A stretch of 64,000 nucleotides of DNA from assembly GCA_963798445.1 (NCBI GenBank), contig CAWCTH010000003.1, forward strand, positions 1,178,001 to 1,242,000, read 5' to 3'. This document shows, piece by piece, positions 26,134 through 33,903 of the stretch. Source of the DNA: DASXAI01 sp963798445 (lineage in GTDB: Bacteria > Actinomycetota > Acidimicrobiia > Acidimicrobiales > Ilumatobacteraceae). The notes below the pieces were generated by a model. The model was not told the DNA's origin. It saw nothing but the letters and a program-made list of their open reading frames with translations, and did no database searches. Positions within the stretch are counted from its first letter, which is position 1; each line of letters starts with the position of its first letter. The translations under genes and the position numbers were made by a program.

Positions 26134-27627
26134 ATGGCCACCACGTCGGTGCAGCACCAGATCGAGCGCTTGCTCGACGAAACCACCGCCCGCACGGTGT
26201 CGGTCATCCTCCAGGCCAGGGAGAACGACCGGGCGACCAAGACCCTCGCCAGCGCCGCCGCATCAGCGGTCGCCCAGCGCCGGCTCGTGGCCCGGCCTGG
26301 CGAGCTGGTGCGCGACCTGGCCCCGGCCACCCGGCCCAGTCGCGGCCGCCGAGGGCGCAACCCGAGCCTGGCCGCGTCGGTGACCGGCGCACCGGCACCC
26401 GAACCCGCCAAGGCGGCCGCTACCGCCACCGTGCAGCAGGTCCTGGCCACCGACGCCGTCCACGCCGCCCTGGCCCGCACCGGCGAGGATGCCGCCGCCA
26501 GCCCGGTGACCCCGCTGCTGGCCGCCCGTAGCGTGGCCGCCACGCTCACCCGCGACGAGCTGGCCTCGCTGCGCGACGAGCCCGGCGCCGTCGTGGCCGT
26601 CTACCCCAACCGCGATCTGCAGGTGCCGCGCGTGATCGAGCTCGACACGCTGCCGGCGGCCGCCGCCGCGTGCCGCGCCAGCTCGTGGGGCATCGAGCGC
26701 ATCGGTGCGCTGGCGGCTTGGGGTGCCTACAACGCCAGGGGCAAGGGCGTGAAGGTCGCCGTCCTCGACACCGGCGTCGATGCCGAGCACCCCGACCTCA
26801 AGGGCAAGGTCGTGAACTGGGCCGAGTTCGAGGCCCACGGCAGGCGGGTCACGGGCTCGACCCCGCATGACACCGATCGCCACGGCACCCACGTGTGCGG
26901 CATCATCGCCGGCGGCAACGCCAGCGGGAAGTGGATCGGGGCGGCGCCCGAGGCCAAGTTGGCGGTCGGGCTCGTGCTCGACGGCGAGAAGGGCGGCACC
27001 GACGCGCAGGCACTGGCCGGCATCGACTGGGCCCTCGATCGCAACGTGGACGTGATCAGCATGTCGCTCGGTGCCGTCGTGATCGGTCCCGAGACACCGG
27101 GCACCTACACGCGGGCCATCCTCGACTGCTTCCTGCGCGGCGTCGCCGTCGTGACGGCCATGGGCAACGAGGGCGACGGCACCGGAGGCTCACCGGGCAG
27201 CGATCTGTTCGCCCTGTCGGTCGGCGCCACCGACGTCACCGACCTCGTGGCCGGCTTCAGCGGCGGCCGCACCCAGATCCTCACCGAGTCCGACGTCGTC
27301 CGGCCCGGCCTGCTACCCCTCCCGTACCCCAAGCCCGAGGTGTCGGCGCCCGGCGTAGCGGTCGAGTCCAGCGTGCCCGGCGGTCAGTGGGCCGTGCTGA
27401 GTGGCACGTCGATGGCCACGCCCCACACGACGGGTGCGGTGGCGGTGCTCCTGTCGGCCACCAACCAGCTCGCCGCCGTCGATGAACGCAGTCGCGTGAG
27501 CGTGCTGCTCGACCTCCTCATCGGAAGCGTGAAAGAGCTCGGCGAGGCGGGCCAGGACCACCGCTACGGCTTCGGCCGCATCGACGTGCTGCGCGCCATC
27601 GGCCTGGCGAAAGAGCACGGCCTCTAG
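26134..27627 (+). CDS. Subtilisin-like (S8) serine protease
   Basis: 497 residues. The catalytic triad is visible: Asp212 in AVLDTGVDAEHPDL, His250 in RHGTHVCGIIAGG, Ser426 in LSGTSMATPH. Residues 1 to about 180 look like an inhibitor-I9-type propeptide region (AARSVAATLTRDELASL ... AVYPNRDLQVPR). No signal peptide is evident, so export or an intracellular role is unresolved. ATG 26134 is preceded by TACAGT (26121-26126, 7 bases). Followed after 50 bases by a small gene similar to its propeptide. Confidence 0.92.
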   Translation: MATTSVQHQIERLLDETTARTVSVILQARENDRATKTLASAAASAVAQRRLVARPGELVRDLAPATRPSRGRRGRNPSLAASVTGAPAPEPAKAAATATVQQVLATDAVHAALARTGEDAAASPVTPLLAARSVAATLTRDELASLRDEPGAVVAVYPNRDLQVPRVIELDTLPAAAAACRASSWGIERIGALAAWGAYNARGKGVKVAVLDTGVDAEHPDLKGKVVNWAEFEAHGRRVTGSTPHDTDRHGTHVCGIIAGGNASGKWIGAAPEAKLAVGLVLDGEKGGTDAQALAGIDWALDRNVDVISMSLGAVVIGPETPGTYTRAILDCFLRGVAVVTAMGNEGDGTGGSPGSDLFALSVGATDVTDLVAGFSGGRTQILTESDVVRPGLLPLPYPKPEVSAPGVAVESSVPGGQWAVLSGTSMATPHTTGAVAVLLSATNQLAAVDERSRVSVLLDLLIGSVKELGEAGQDHRYGFGRIDVLRAIGLAKEHGL

Positions 27628-27677
27628 GGCTCGGCCCTGGCGAAGGCACCGCCGGTGCGCCGCAGTACGCTGGAGGG

Positions 27678-28055
27678 ATGGCAGACCGCATCGACACCGT
27701 CATCACCGACGGCTCGTTGCGCCGGTTGGCTCATGAGCGTTCGGATGCGTCGGTGTCCGTGCTCATCGAGGTGAGCGGTCCCACCGAAGGCGTCGAGGTG
27801 CCGATCGGGCGTGGTGCCGGCATCGGGGGGCGGCCGGGCACCGTGGCCGTGGCCGCGTCGAGGGCGAGTTCTGCGGCACCGGCCAACGCGGCGTCAGCGG
27901 TGACCGGCATCCTCGGGCGCACCCCGCACTACCTGCGCGCGGCACGGTCGTTCGCGGCCGAGGCCACGGGCGCGCAGCTCGCCGCCCTCGCCGCCAGCCC
28001 GGTCGTGGCCGCCATCCGGCCGGACCGCCCGCTCACCCAGCTGCCCCGGCACTGA
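27678..28055 (+). CDS. Free-standing subtilase propeptide/inhibitor-like protein
   Basis: 125 residues. The C-terminal half (YLRAARSFAAEATGAQLA ... PVVAAIRPDRPLTQLPR) closely parallels the propeptide segment of the adjacent S8 protease (LLAARSVAATLTRDELA ... VVAVYPNRDLQVPR). The N-terminus (RRLAHERSDASVSVLIEV) also resembles the protease start (ARTVSVILQA). It lacks any catalytic domain, so it may act in trans as chaperone or inhibitor of the protease; this is inference. TACGCT (27666-27671) lies 6 bases before ATG, with GGAGGG between them, too close to be a normal ribosome site. Confidence 0.7.
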   Translation: MADRIDTVITDGSLRRLAHERSDASVSVLIEVSGPTEGVEVPIGRGAGIGGRPGTVAVAASRASSAAPANAASAVTGILGRTPHYLRAARSFAAEATGAQLAALAASPVVAAIRPDRPLTQLPRH

Positions 28056-28072
28056 TCGGGTCGACCGGCGCG

Positions 28073-28342
28073 CTAGCCGGCGGACTTGGCCCGGCGGCTG
28101 CGGCGGCGGCGCTCCACGCCCCAGTAGACGACGGCGCCGATGCCGGCGAACAGCACCAGCAACAGCCACAGCGGCATCGTGAAGTCGAGCCACAGGAACT
28201 CGACGTCCACCGAGTCGAGGTTCTGCAGGATGAACAGCAGCGCCAGCAGCGCGATGACGGCGGGCGGCCCGAACTTCTTCAGCTGCTGGCTGGTGCGGTC
28301 GCTGCCCTCTTCTTCCCAGCCGCTCGGTCCTTGCAGGCTCAT
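28073..28342 (-). CDS. LapA-domain (DUF1049) small membrane protein
   Basis: 89 residues with two transmembrane helices (about residues 25-45 and 52-75) around the family motif LLFILQNLDSVDVEFLWLDF, ending in a basic tail (RRRRSRRAKSAG). Homologues in proteobacteria act in lipopolysaccharide assembly; in actinobacteria the role is unknown. ATG 28342 has an AGGGAG ribosome site. Convergent with the propeptide-like gene, divergent from the next gene. Confidence 0.85.
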   Translation of the reverse strand: MSLQGPSGWEEEGSDRTSQQLKKFGPPAVIALLALLFILQNLDSVDVEFLWLDFTMPLWLLLVLFAGIGAVVYWGVERRRRSRRAKSAG

Positions 28343-28403
28343 GGCGTGAACTCCCTGGTCGGGGCGAGCGTAACCCGTGCCGGCCGGTAGCCTGCGGCCG
28401 CCG

Positions 28404-29012
28404 ATGCTCGACCATGTGTTCACCGATGCCATCACCGCCCTGCGCGAGGCCTTCGAGGGTGCGTTCCTGGAGCGCCAGGCGTTCGAGGAGCACTTCCAGG
28501 TGGACGTCCTGCTCGGTGACGTGACGTGGGAGACCAGCTACGGCCTGCCCGGCGAAGGCCTACCGCCGCGGGTCGTGGCCCACATCACCTTCGACTGGCC
28601 CACGTGGAGCCAGACCTCGTACCGGCGCTGGTACGTGGACGAGGTGTTCGACGAGGCCCCCGCCATCGAGATGGAGATCGTGTTCCGGGTGCAGCGCCTG
28701 GAGGACCAGCCCGAGCCCGCCGCCTTCCTGGCCGTGCTGCCGAGCTCCAGTCCCGTCATCGGCAACGAGGTGCTGGAGCGGGCCGGCCCGACGGTGGAGG
28801 TGGCCTACGACGAGGACGTCACCCGCGCCGCTCAGTTCGCCATCGAGATCACCTATGAGGGCCTCTACGAGCTGGCCGAGGAGACCCTGGCCGACGGTTC
28901 GAGCGGGCTGCTCGACGACCACTTCGGCGCCCTCGGCGGCTGGATCTCCTCCATGCTCGTGCGCCTGGGCGACCTCCCGCTCAGCTACCTCCCGCCCGAC
29001 GAGGAGCCGTAG
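28404..29012 (+). CDS. Hypothetical protein, not recognised
   Basis: 202 residues, acidic, no signal peptide, no transmembrane segment and no motif I can name. It has mixed alpha/beta composition with aromatic clusters (HITFDWPTWSQTSYRRWYVDE, within about residues 62-82) and a helical C-terminus (GWISSMLVRLGDLPLSYLPP). Composition and codon use match the neighbours, so it is probably real. TAGCCT (28388-28393) is 10 bases before ATG. Its stop codon TAG is the first three bases of the terminal inverted repeat at 29010-29113. Confidence 0.7.
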   Translation: MLDHVFTDAITALREAFEGAFLERQAFEEHFQVDVLLGDVTWETSYGLPGEGLPPRVVAHITFDWPTWSQTSYRRWYVDEVFDEAPAIEMEIVFRVQRLEDQPEPAAFLAVLPSSSPVIGNEVLERAGPTVEVAYDEDVTRAAQFAIEITYEGLYELAEETLADGSSGLLDDHFGALGGWISSMLVRLGDLPLSYLPPDEEP

Positions 29013-29113
29013 GAGACTGCTGAAATACCAGGGATCGGCGCTCGCGGCGGCGCGACATGCCCGGTCGTGGCGTCGGGCTCGCCACCGATGGGCCGTACTT
29101 CAGCAATCTCCTA
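29010..29113. repeat. MITE-like segment with 19-bp terminal inverted repeats
   Basis: The left end TAGGAGACTGCTGAAATAC (29010-29028) is the inverse complement of the right end (29095-29113, reading TAGGAGATTGCTGAAGTAC on the minus strand) at 17 of 19 positions. The 66-base interior is GC-rich without a reading frame. The left end supplies the stop codon of the upstream gene; the right end overlaps the TAGGGT box of the next gene. It could be a small non-autonomous element or a long-stem hairpin. Confidence 0.7.
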
Positions 29114-29123
29114 GGGTCGGTTC

Positions 29124-29894
29124 ATGACCGACCCCGTCCTCCTCGACGTGAGCGAGCAGATCGCCACCGTCACGCTCAACCGGCCCGAGGCCCGCAACGC
29201 CCTGTCGAGCGAGGTGCTGCGGCTGCTCCCGCAGCTGTTGCGGGAGGCCGACGGCCGCGACGACGTCGACATCATCATCCTCACGGGCGCCGACCCCGCG
29301 TTCAGCGCCGGGCTCGACCTCAAAGAGCTCGGGTCGACGGCCAGCAACCTCGGCGCCGGCGGCGGGGGCGACGTCACCCGCGGGCCGTTCCCGCCGATGA
29401 GCAAGCCGGTCATCGGCGCCATCAACGGCTTCGCCATCACCGGCGGCTTCGAGCTGGCACTGGCCTGCGACTTCCTCATCGCGTCGGAGCGTGCCCGTTT
29501 CGGCGACACCCACGCACGCGTCGGCGTCATGCCCGGGTGGGGCCTGACGGTGATGCTGCCCCAGGCGATCGGCGTGCGCCGGGCGCGCGAGATGAGCTTC
29601 ACGGGCAACTTCCTGGACGCTGCCGAGGCGCTCCAGTTCGGACTCGTGAACCACGTCGTTCCGCATGAGGAGCTCATCCCGTTCACCCGCAAGATCGCGC
29701 TGGACATCATCTCCAACGATCAGTCCGGCGTCCGCCAGATCCGGGCGACCTACGCCGACGTGGTGGCCACGACCGTCGACGAGGGCTGGCAGGTGGAAGC
29801 GCGCGATGCGCGCGCCTGGCAGATCGCCAGCTTCGACAAGGACGAGGTGGCGCGCCGCCGCGCCGCCATCGTGGAGCGGGGCCGCACCCAGTAA
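29124..29894 (+). CDS. Enoyl-CoA hydratase family protein
   Basis: 256 residues, crotonase fold: VTLNRPEARNALS, oxyanion segments FSAGLDLKEL and GFAITGGFELALACD, then the second active-site stretch RFGDTHARVGVMPGWGL. Asp and Ala/Arg occupy places often held by glutamates, as in a well-populated actinobacterial subgroup annotated as enoyl-CoA hydratase. TAGGGT (29112-29117) precedes ATG by 6 bases. Its stop is 3 bases from the convergent SGNH gene. Confidence 0.9.
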   Translation: MTDPVLLDVSEQIATVTLNRPEARNALSSEVLRLLPQLLREADGRDDVDIIILTGADPAFSAGLDLKELGSTASNLGAGGGGDVTRGPFPPMSKPVIGAINGFAITGGFELALACDFLIASERARFGDTHARVGVMPGWGLTVMLPQAIGVRRAREMSFTGNFLDAAEALQFGLVNHVVPHEELIPFTRKIALDIISNDQSGVRQIRATYADVVATTVDEGWQVEARDARAWQIASFDKDEVARRRAAIVERGRTQ

Positions 29895-29897
29895 CGC

Positions 29898-30996
29898 TCA
29901 GAGCTTGCCGCCGCGGGCGACGATCTCCTTCTCGACTTCGGCCTCGATGGCCCGAGCCAGCTTGTTGGCGCCGTCCAGGTTGAGGTGGAACCCGTCGTCC
30001 TGGCGCATCAGCTTGGCCTCGCCGTCGTCGTCGACGATGAAGTCGGCGTACCCACCACTGGGGCTCTGGAACAGGGTCCACGTGTCGACGAACGTCACGT
30101 CGGGCCGCTTGGCCGCCTCCTGCTGGAAGGCGGTGCGCAGCACGGCGAGCCGCTGCGTGAACGCGTCGTCGCGAGCGTTCGGTGTGCCGACCCAGATCAC
30201 CTTGCGGCCATCGGCCGACAGGAAGTCCATCGTGGCACCGACCCGTTTGGAGTACTCCACGAGCCACTGCGGATCGGTGACGTCGTACTGCTTGCCGTCG
30301 TCGGTCTTGATCGGCTGGGCGTCGTTGCCCCCGAAGTCGACCACCACGACATCGGGCCGGAGCTTGCGCACTTGATCCTGCAACCGTGCCGGCCAGTTGA
30401 AGAAGTCGGGGCGGCGTGAGACCCGACGACACCTTGAAGTCGAGCGACGGTGTCACGAGGCCGGTCTTGCCGGCCAATTGCTCCAGCGATTCGCCGAAGC
30501 CCTGCGCCTGCGAGTCACCGGCGATGTACAGCCGAAGCTTGTCGTCCTTGGTGGGCACCCGCGCCGCCGTCGACGCCGGCACCGAATCGGATGGGGTGGT
30601 GGCCCCGGGCGTGGCGGCGCCTGTCGCCTCGCCTCCGCCGCCATCGGTGGCCCCGGCCTGCCCGGCCACCGTCGTGGTGGTGGTGTTGAACGCGAACGTG
30701 TCGCTGCTGTCGTCACGCGCGCCGCGCACGTCGGCGATGGCCTCGCCGGGACGGGTGAACTGGAAGACGCCGGCGATCGAGTGCAACGGCTTGGTGATGG
30801 CCAGCGCGATGTCGCGCGTGGCCGAGTTGAACGGCTGACGGTTCGCCATGTCGAGCAGCGTCTGGGAGTTCAGCAGCGCCGCCAGGCCGAAGGCGATCAT
30901 GCCCACGATGAGCACCTGCCCGGCTGACAGGGGGCGGTCGCGGCGCGGCCGGTCGGGTGCCGCCCCTGTCCTCGGATCGCGCACGTTGCGGGCCAT
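29898..30996 (-). pseudogene. Membrane-anchored SGNH/GDSL hydrolase, frame broken by one extra base
   Basis: Start ATG 30996 overlaps the MBOAT stop by one base. An N-terminal transmembrane anchor (about residues 24-44), a Thr/Ala/Pro linker, then the SGNH block I serine in LYIAGDSQAQGFGESL. After KVSSGLT the frame shifts; in the +1 frame from about 30415 the protein continues as RPDFFNW...RPDVVVVDFGGNDAQP (block III Asn) to DGFHLNLDGANKLA (catalytic Asp/His region) and stop at 29898. About 365 residues in all. The break lies in the G/C run ggggcggcg (about 30407-30416). Partner of the MBOAT acyltransferase, like the AlgI/AlgX or DltB/DltD pairs. Confidence 0.82.
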
Positions 30997-32423
30997 CAGA
31001 ATTGGAAGTAGATGAACGGGGCCACGCCAGTGGGGCCGAGGGCGTCGATCAGGAAGAAGCAGCCGGCCAGCGTCACACCCTGGGCGGCGATCGGGAACGT
31101 GGAGAAGGCGGCTTGGACCCGCAGCATCGTGCGCTCAGGCACGAACTGGCAGGCGAGCATGGCCACGCAGGTGAACACGAGCAGCCCGGTGACGAGCGGC
31201 GACGGTTCGCCCCAGCGGGTGAACAGACCCTCCAGCATGTCGAACGCCCGCGCCAGGCTGGGCGAGCGGAAGAACACCCACGCCAGGCACACCACGTTGA
31301 AGGTGACGGCCCACCGCACGAAGTTGCGCACCGGTGTGGAGGCCGGTTCGGGCAGACCGAAGGCGGCGCGCCGGTCCGCCCACAGCCGCTCCATCACCAG
31401 GCCGACGCCGTGGATGCCGCCCCACACCACGAACGTCCACGACGCGCCGTGCCACAGGCCGCCGATCAGCATGGTGAGCATGAGGTTGCGGTAGGTCTGC
31501 CACCGCCCGCCCCGATTGCCGCCGAGGGAGATGTAGAGGTAGTCGCGCAGCCACCGGGACAGGGTCATGTGCCAGCGGCGCCAGAAGTCCTGCAGGCTCA
31601 GCGCGATGTAGGGCGAGTCGAAGTTCGGCGGGAACTTGATGCCGAGGAGCAGCGCGATGCCGATGGCGATGTCCGTGTACCCGCTGAAGTCGGCGTAGAT
31701 CTGGAAGGCGTAGCCATAGATGGCGAACAGGATCTCCAGCGAACTGTGGTTGTTCGGCGCGGCGAAGACCTTGTCGACGATGGTGCTGGCGAGAAAGCTC
31801 GACACCACCACCTTCTTGAACATGCCGGCCACGATCAACCGGAAGGCTCGAGAGGCTTCGATGTGGCGCGGATCGGCCCGCCGGCGTAGCTGCGGCAGGA
31901 ACTCCGTGGCCCGCACGATCGGTCCGGCCACGAGGTGGGGGAAGAACGAGAGGTAGACGGCGAAGTCGAGCAGGCCGACCGGCTTGAGGTTGTCGCGGTA
32001 GGCGTCGATCACGTAGCTCATGGCCTGGAACGTGAAGAACGAGATCCCGATCGGCAGGATCACGTGCACGAGCGGTGGAGACAGGCCGACGCCCAGCTTG
32101 TCGAAGCCGTTCATCACCGAATCGACGAAGAAGTTGTAGTACTTGAAGTAGCCGAGCACACCCACGTTGGCGGCCACCGCCACCAGGCACCACGCCCGCT
32201 TGGCACCGTGGGATCGGGCCTCGTTGATACCGACGACGAAGATCTGGTTGCCCACGGTGACCAGGGCCAACAGCAGGCAGTAGTGCCAGTCCCACCAACC
32301 GTAGAAGACGTAGCTGGCGACCAGCATGAACAGCTTCCACCGGCGAGGATGCGGCCTCAGCAGCCACGATCCCACGAAGACGATCGGGAAGAAGATGCCG
32401 AACTGGATCGTCGGGAACAGCAC
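30996..32423 (-). CDS. MBOAT membrane O-acyltransferase (AlgI family)
   Basis: 475 residues, polytopic. Family hallmarks: YFKYYNFF, ILPIGISFFTFQAMSYVID, DFWRRWHMTLSRWLRDYLYI and the catalytic histidine in GGLWHGASWTFVVWG. These proteins pass acyl (usually acetyl) groups across the membrane to exopolysaccharide or cell-wall polymers, with an extracytoplasmic SGNH partner, encoded next. GTG 32423, with TAGAGT 10 bases upstream (32434-32439). Divergent from the BMP lipoprotein gene. Confidence 0.92.
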   Translation of the reverse strand: MLFPTIQFGIFFPIVFVGSWLLRPHPRRWKLFMLVASYVFYGWWDWHYCLLLALVTVGNQIFVVGINEARSHGAKRAWCLVAVAANVGVLGYFKYYNFFVDSVMNGFDKLGVGLSPPLVHVILPIGISFFTFQAMSYVIDAYRDNLKPVGLLDFAVYLSFFPHLVAGPIVRATEFLPQLRRRADPRHIEASRAFRLIVAGMFKKVVVSSFLASTIVDKVFAAPNNHSSLEILFAIYGYAFQIYADFSGYTDIAIGIALLLGIKFPPNFDSPYIALSLQDFWRRWHMTLSRWLRDYLYISLGGNRGGRWQTYRNLMLTMLIGGLWHGASWTFVVWGGIHGVGLVMERLWADRRAAFGLPEPASTPVRNFVRWAVTFNVVCLAWVFFRSPSLARAFDMLEGLFTRWGEPSPLVTGLLVFTCVAMLACQFVPERTMLRVQAAFSTFPIAAQGVTLAGCFFLIDALGPTGVAPFIYFQF

Positions 32424-32498
32424 AGTGCGACCAACTCTAGGGTGGGCGGTCCGCCGGATCGGGGACGACCCGAGCGCCCACGGTGGGCGTCTTTCCGG

Positions 32499-32524
32499 GC
32501 GCGTATGACGTTTCTGTTACGCGC
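32499..32524. promoter_or_regulatory. Inverted repeat upstream of the nucleoside-transporter promoter (possible operator)
   Basis: GCGCGTA (32499-32505) and TACGCGC (32518-32524) form a perfect 7-bp inverted repeat with a 12-base spacer, ending 11 bases before the -35 box at 32536. Position suits a regulator of the transporter operon. No regulator gene is nearby, so this is only a candidate. Confidence 0.4.
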
Positions 32525-32535
32525 TCGGCCGACCC

Positions 32536-32564
32536 TTGCCGAGGGTGCGGCGGCGCCTTAGCGT
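32536..32564 (+). promoter_or_regulatory. Candidate sigma-70-type promoter for the nucleoside transporter operon
   Basis: TTGCCG (32536-32541), a 17-base spacer and TAGCGT (32559-32564). Transcription from about 32571 would give a leader of about 56 bases with a strong ribosome site (GGAGG, 32616-32620) 6 bases before ATG 32627. The rest of the 203-base divergent gap holds the inverted repeat at 32499-32524 and a small hairpin CGCCCA-cgg-TGGGCG near 32475. Confidence 0.55.
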
Positions 32565-32626
32565 CGTCAGATCCAGGCTGATCACTGATCCGAACCCCAA
32601 TTTTCACGCAAGCACGGAGGAACTCA

Positions 32627-33841
32627 ATGCGTCAAAGACGCCGCATGGCGATGGCGCTGTCGCTGGTGACCGCACTCGGTCTCACAGCAGCAGCGTGCGG
32701 AAGCGACAACAGCTCATCCTCATCGGGCGGTGCGACCACCACGGCCGCCTCGGGAGGCGCCACGACGAACGCCGCGGCCACCACCACCGCCGCCGGCGGG
32801 GCCACTACCACCGCCGCAGGCAGCAGCGGAGCGTGCACGTCGGGCACCGCGACGGTGCCGGGCCTTCCCGACGAGACGGCCGACGGCAAGGGCAAGAGCA
32901 TCGGGCTCCTCTATGACGTCACCGGTCGCGGTGACAAGTCGTTCAACGACGCTGCGGCGGCCGCCCTCGACGCCGCCAAGACCAACTTCGGCGTCACCGG
33001 CCAAGAGTCGACGCCGACCGCCGCGGACGGCAGCGACCGGCCCGAGCGCATCAAGGCGTTCGTCGGCAACAACGCCCTCATCGTGGCCAACGGCTTCCTC
33101 TGGGGCGACGCGGTGACGGCCTCGGCCACGCAGAACCCGACGCAGCAGTACGCCATCATCGACTCCACCGTCGTCGACAGCGCCGGCAACCCGCTGCCGA
33201 ACGTGCGCTCCATGGTGTTCGGTGCCAACCAGGGCTCGTTCCTGGTCGGGGCGGCGGCCGCTTGCGCGTCGCAGTCCGGCAAGATCGGCTTCATCGGCGG
33301 CGTCAACATTCCGTTGATCAACGAGTTCGAGGCCGGCTTCACCGCTGGCGTCAAGCAGGTCAACCCCGACGCCACCGTCGAGGTGAAGTACCTCACCGAG
33401 TTGCCCGACACGACCGGCTTCAACGACCCGGCCAAGGGGAAGGCCGTCGCCAAGGCCATGTACGACAGTGGCATCGACGTCGTGTACGCCGCCGCTGGTG
33501 GCTCCGGCAAGGGCATGTTCGAGGCCGTCGTGGAGACGGGGAAGAAGCCGGGCGAGGTCTATGCCATCGGCGTCGACTCGGACCAGTACCTGTCGGCGTC
33601 GCCCGAGCAGCAGCCGTTCATCCTCACCTCGGCCCTGAAGCGGGTCGACGTGGCCACCTACGAGGCAATCGCCGACCAGCTCAACGGCAAGCTCACCGGC
33701 GAGATCAAGACCTACGACCTGTCGAACAACGGCGTCGGGTACTCAGTCAGCAACAAGGACATCAACAAGTACGCGGGCACGCTCGAGGATCTGAAGCAAC
33801 AGATCATCGACAAGAAGATCACGGTGCCCACCAAGCCGTGA
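32627..33841 (+). CDS. BMP-family nucleoside-binding lipoprotein
   Basis: 404 residues. Signal peptide with lipobox LTAAAC, lipidated Cys24, then a long low-complexity Ser/Gly/Thr/Ala tether (about 25-67) and a periplasmic-binding-protein fold of the PnrA/BmpA type (SIGLLYDVTGRGDKSFNDAA, NGFLWGDAV, GGVNIPLINEFEAGF, VDVVYAAAGGSGKGMFEAV, IGVDSDQYL). It captures nucleosides outside the membrane for the ABC transporter encoded downstream. A stable hairpin at 33850-33878 after it may keep binding protein in excess over the transporter subunits. Confidence 0.92.
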   Translation: MRQRRRMAMALSLVTALGLTAAACGSDNSSSSSGGATTTAASGGATTNAAATTTAAGGATTTAAGSSGACTSGTATVPGLPDETADGKGKSIGLLYDVTGRGDKSFNDAAAAALDAAKTNFGVTGQESTPTAADGSDRPERIKAFVGNNALIVANGFLWGDAVTASATQNPTQQYAIIDSTVVDSAGNPLPNVRSMVFGANQGSFLVGAAAACASQSGKIGFIGGVNIPLINEFEAGFTAGVKQVNPDATVEVKYLTELPDTTGFNDPAKGKAVAKAMYDSGIDVVYAAAGGSGKGMFEAVVETGKKPGEVYAIGVDSDQYLSASPEQQPFILTSALKRVDVATYEAIADQLNGKLTGEIKTYDLSNNGVGYSVSNKDINKYAGTLEDLKQQIIDKKITVPTKP

Positions 33842-33849
33842 CGGACGGC

Positions 33850-33878
33850 GAGGTGCCGGGCTCTGTGCCCGGCACCTC
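33850..33878 (+). terminator. Strong hairpin between BMP lipoprotein and ABC ATPase genes (attenuator/terminator)
   Basis: Perfect 12-bp stem, GAGGTGCCGGGC (33850-33861) with GCCCGGCACCTC (33867-33878), 5-base loop, followed by gtgttt. It starts 8 bases after the stop. The weak U content suggests partial termination or 3'-end protection of the lipoprotein mRNA. Confidence 0.75.
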
Positions 33879-33903
33879 GTGTTTCGCAGTAGAACTACCA
33901 ACC

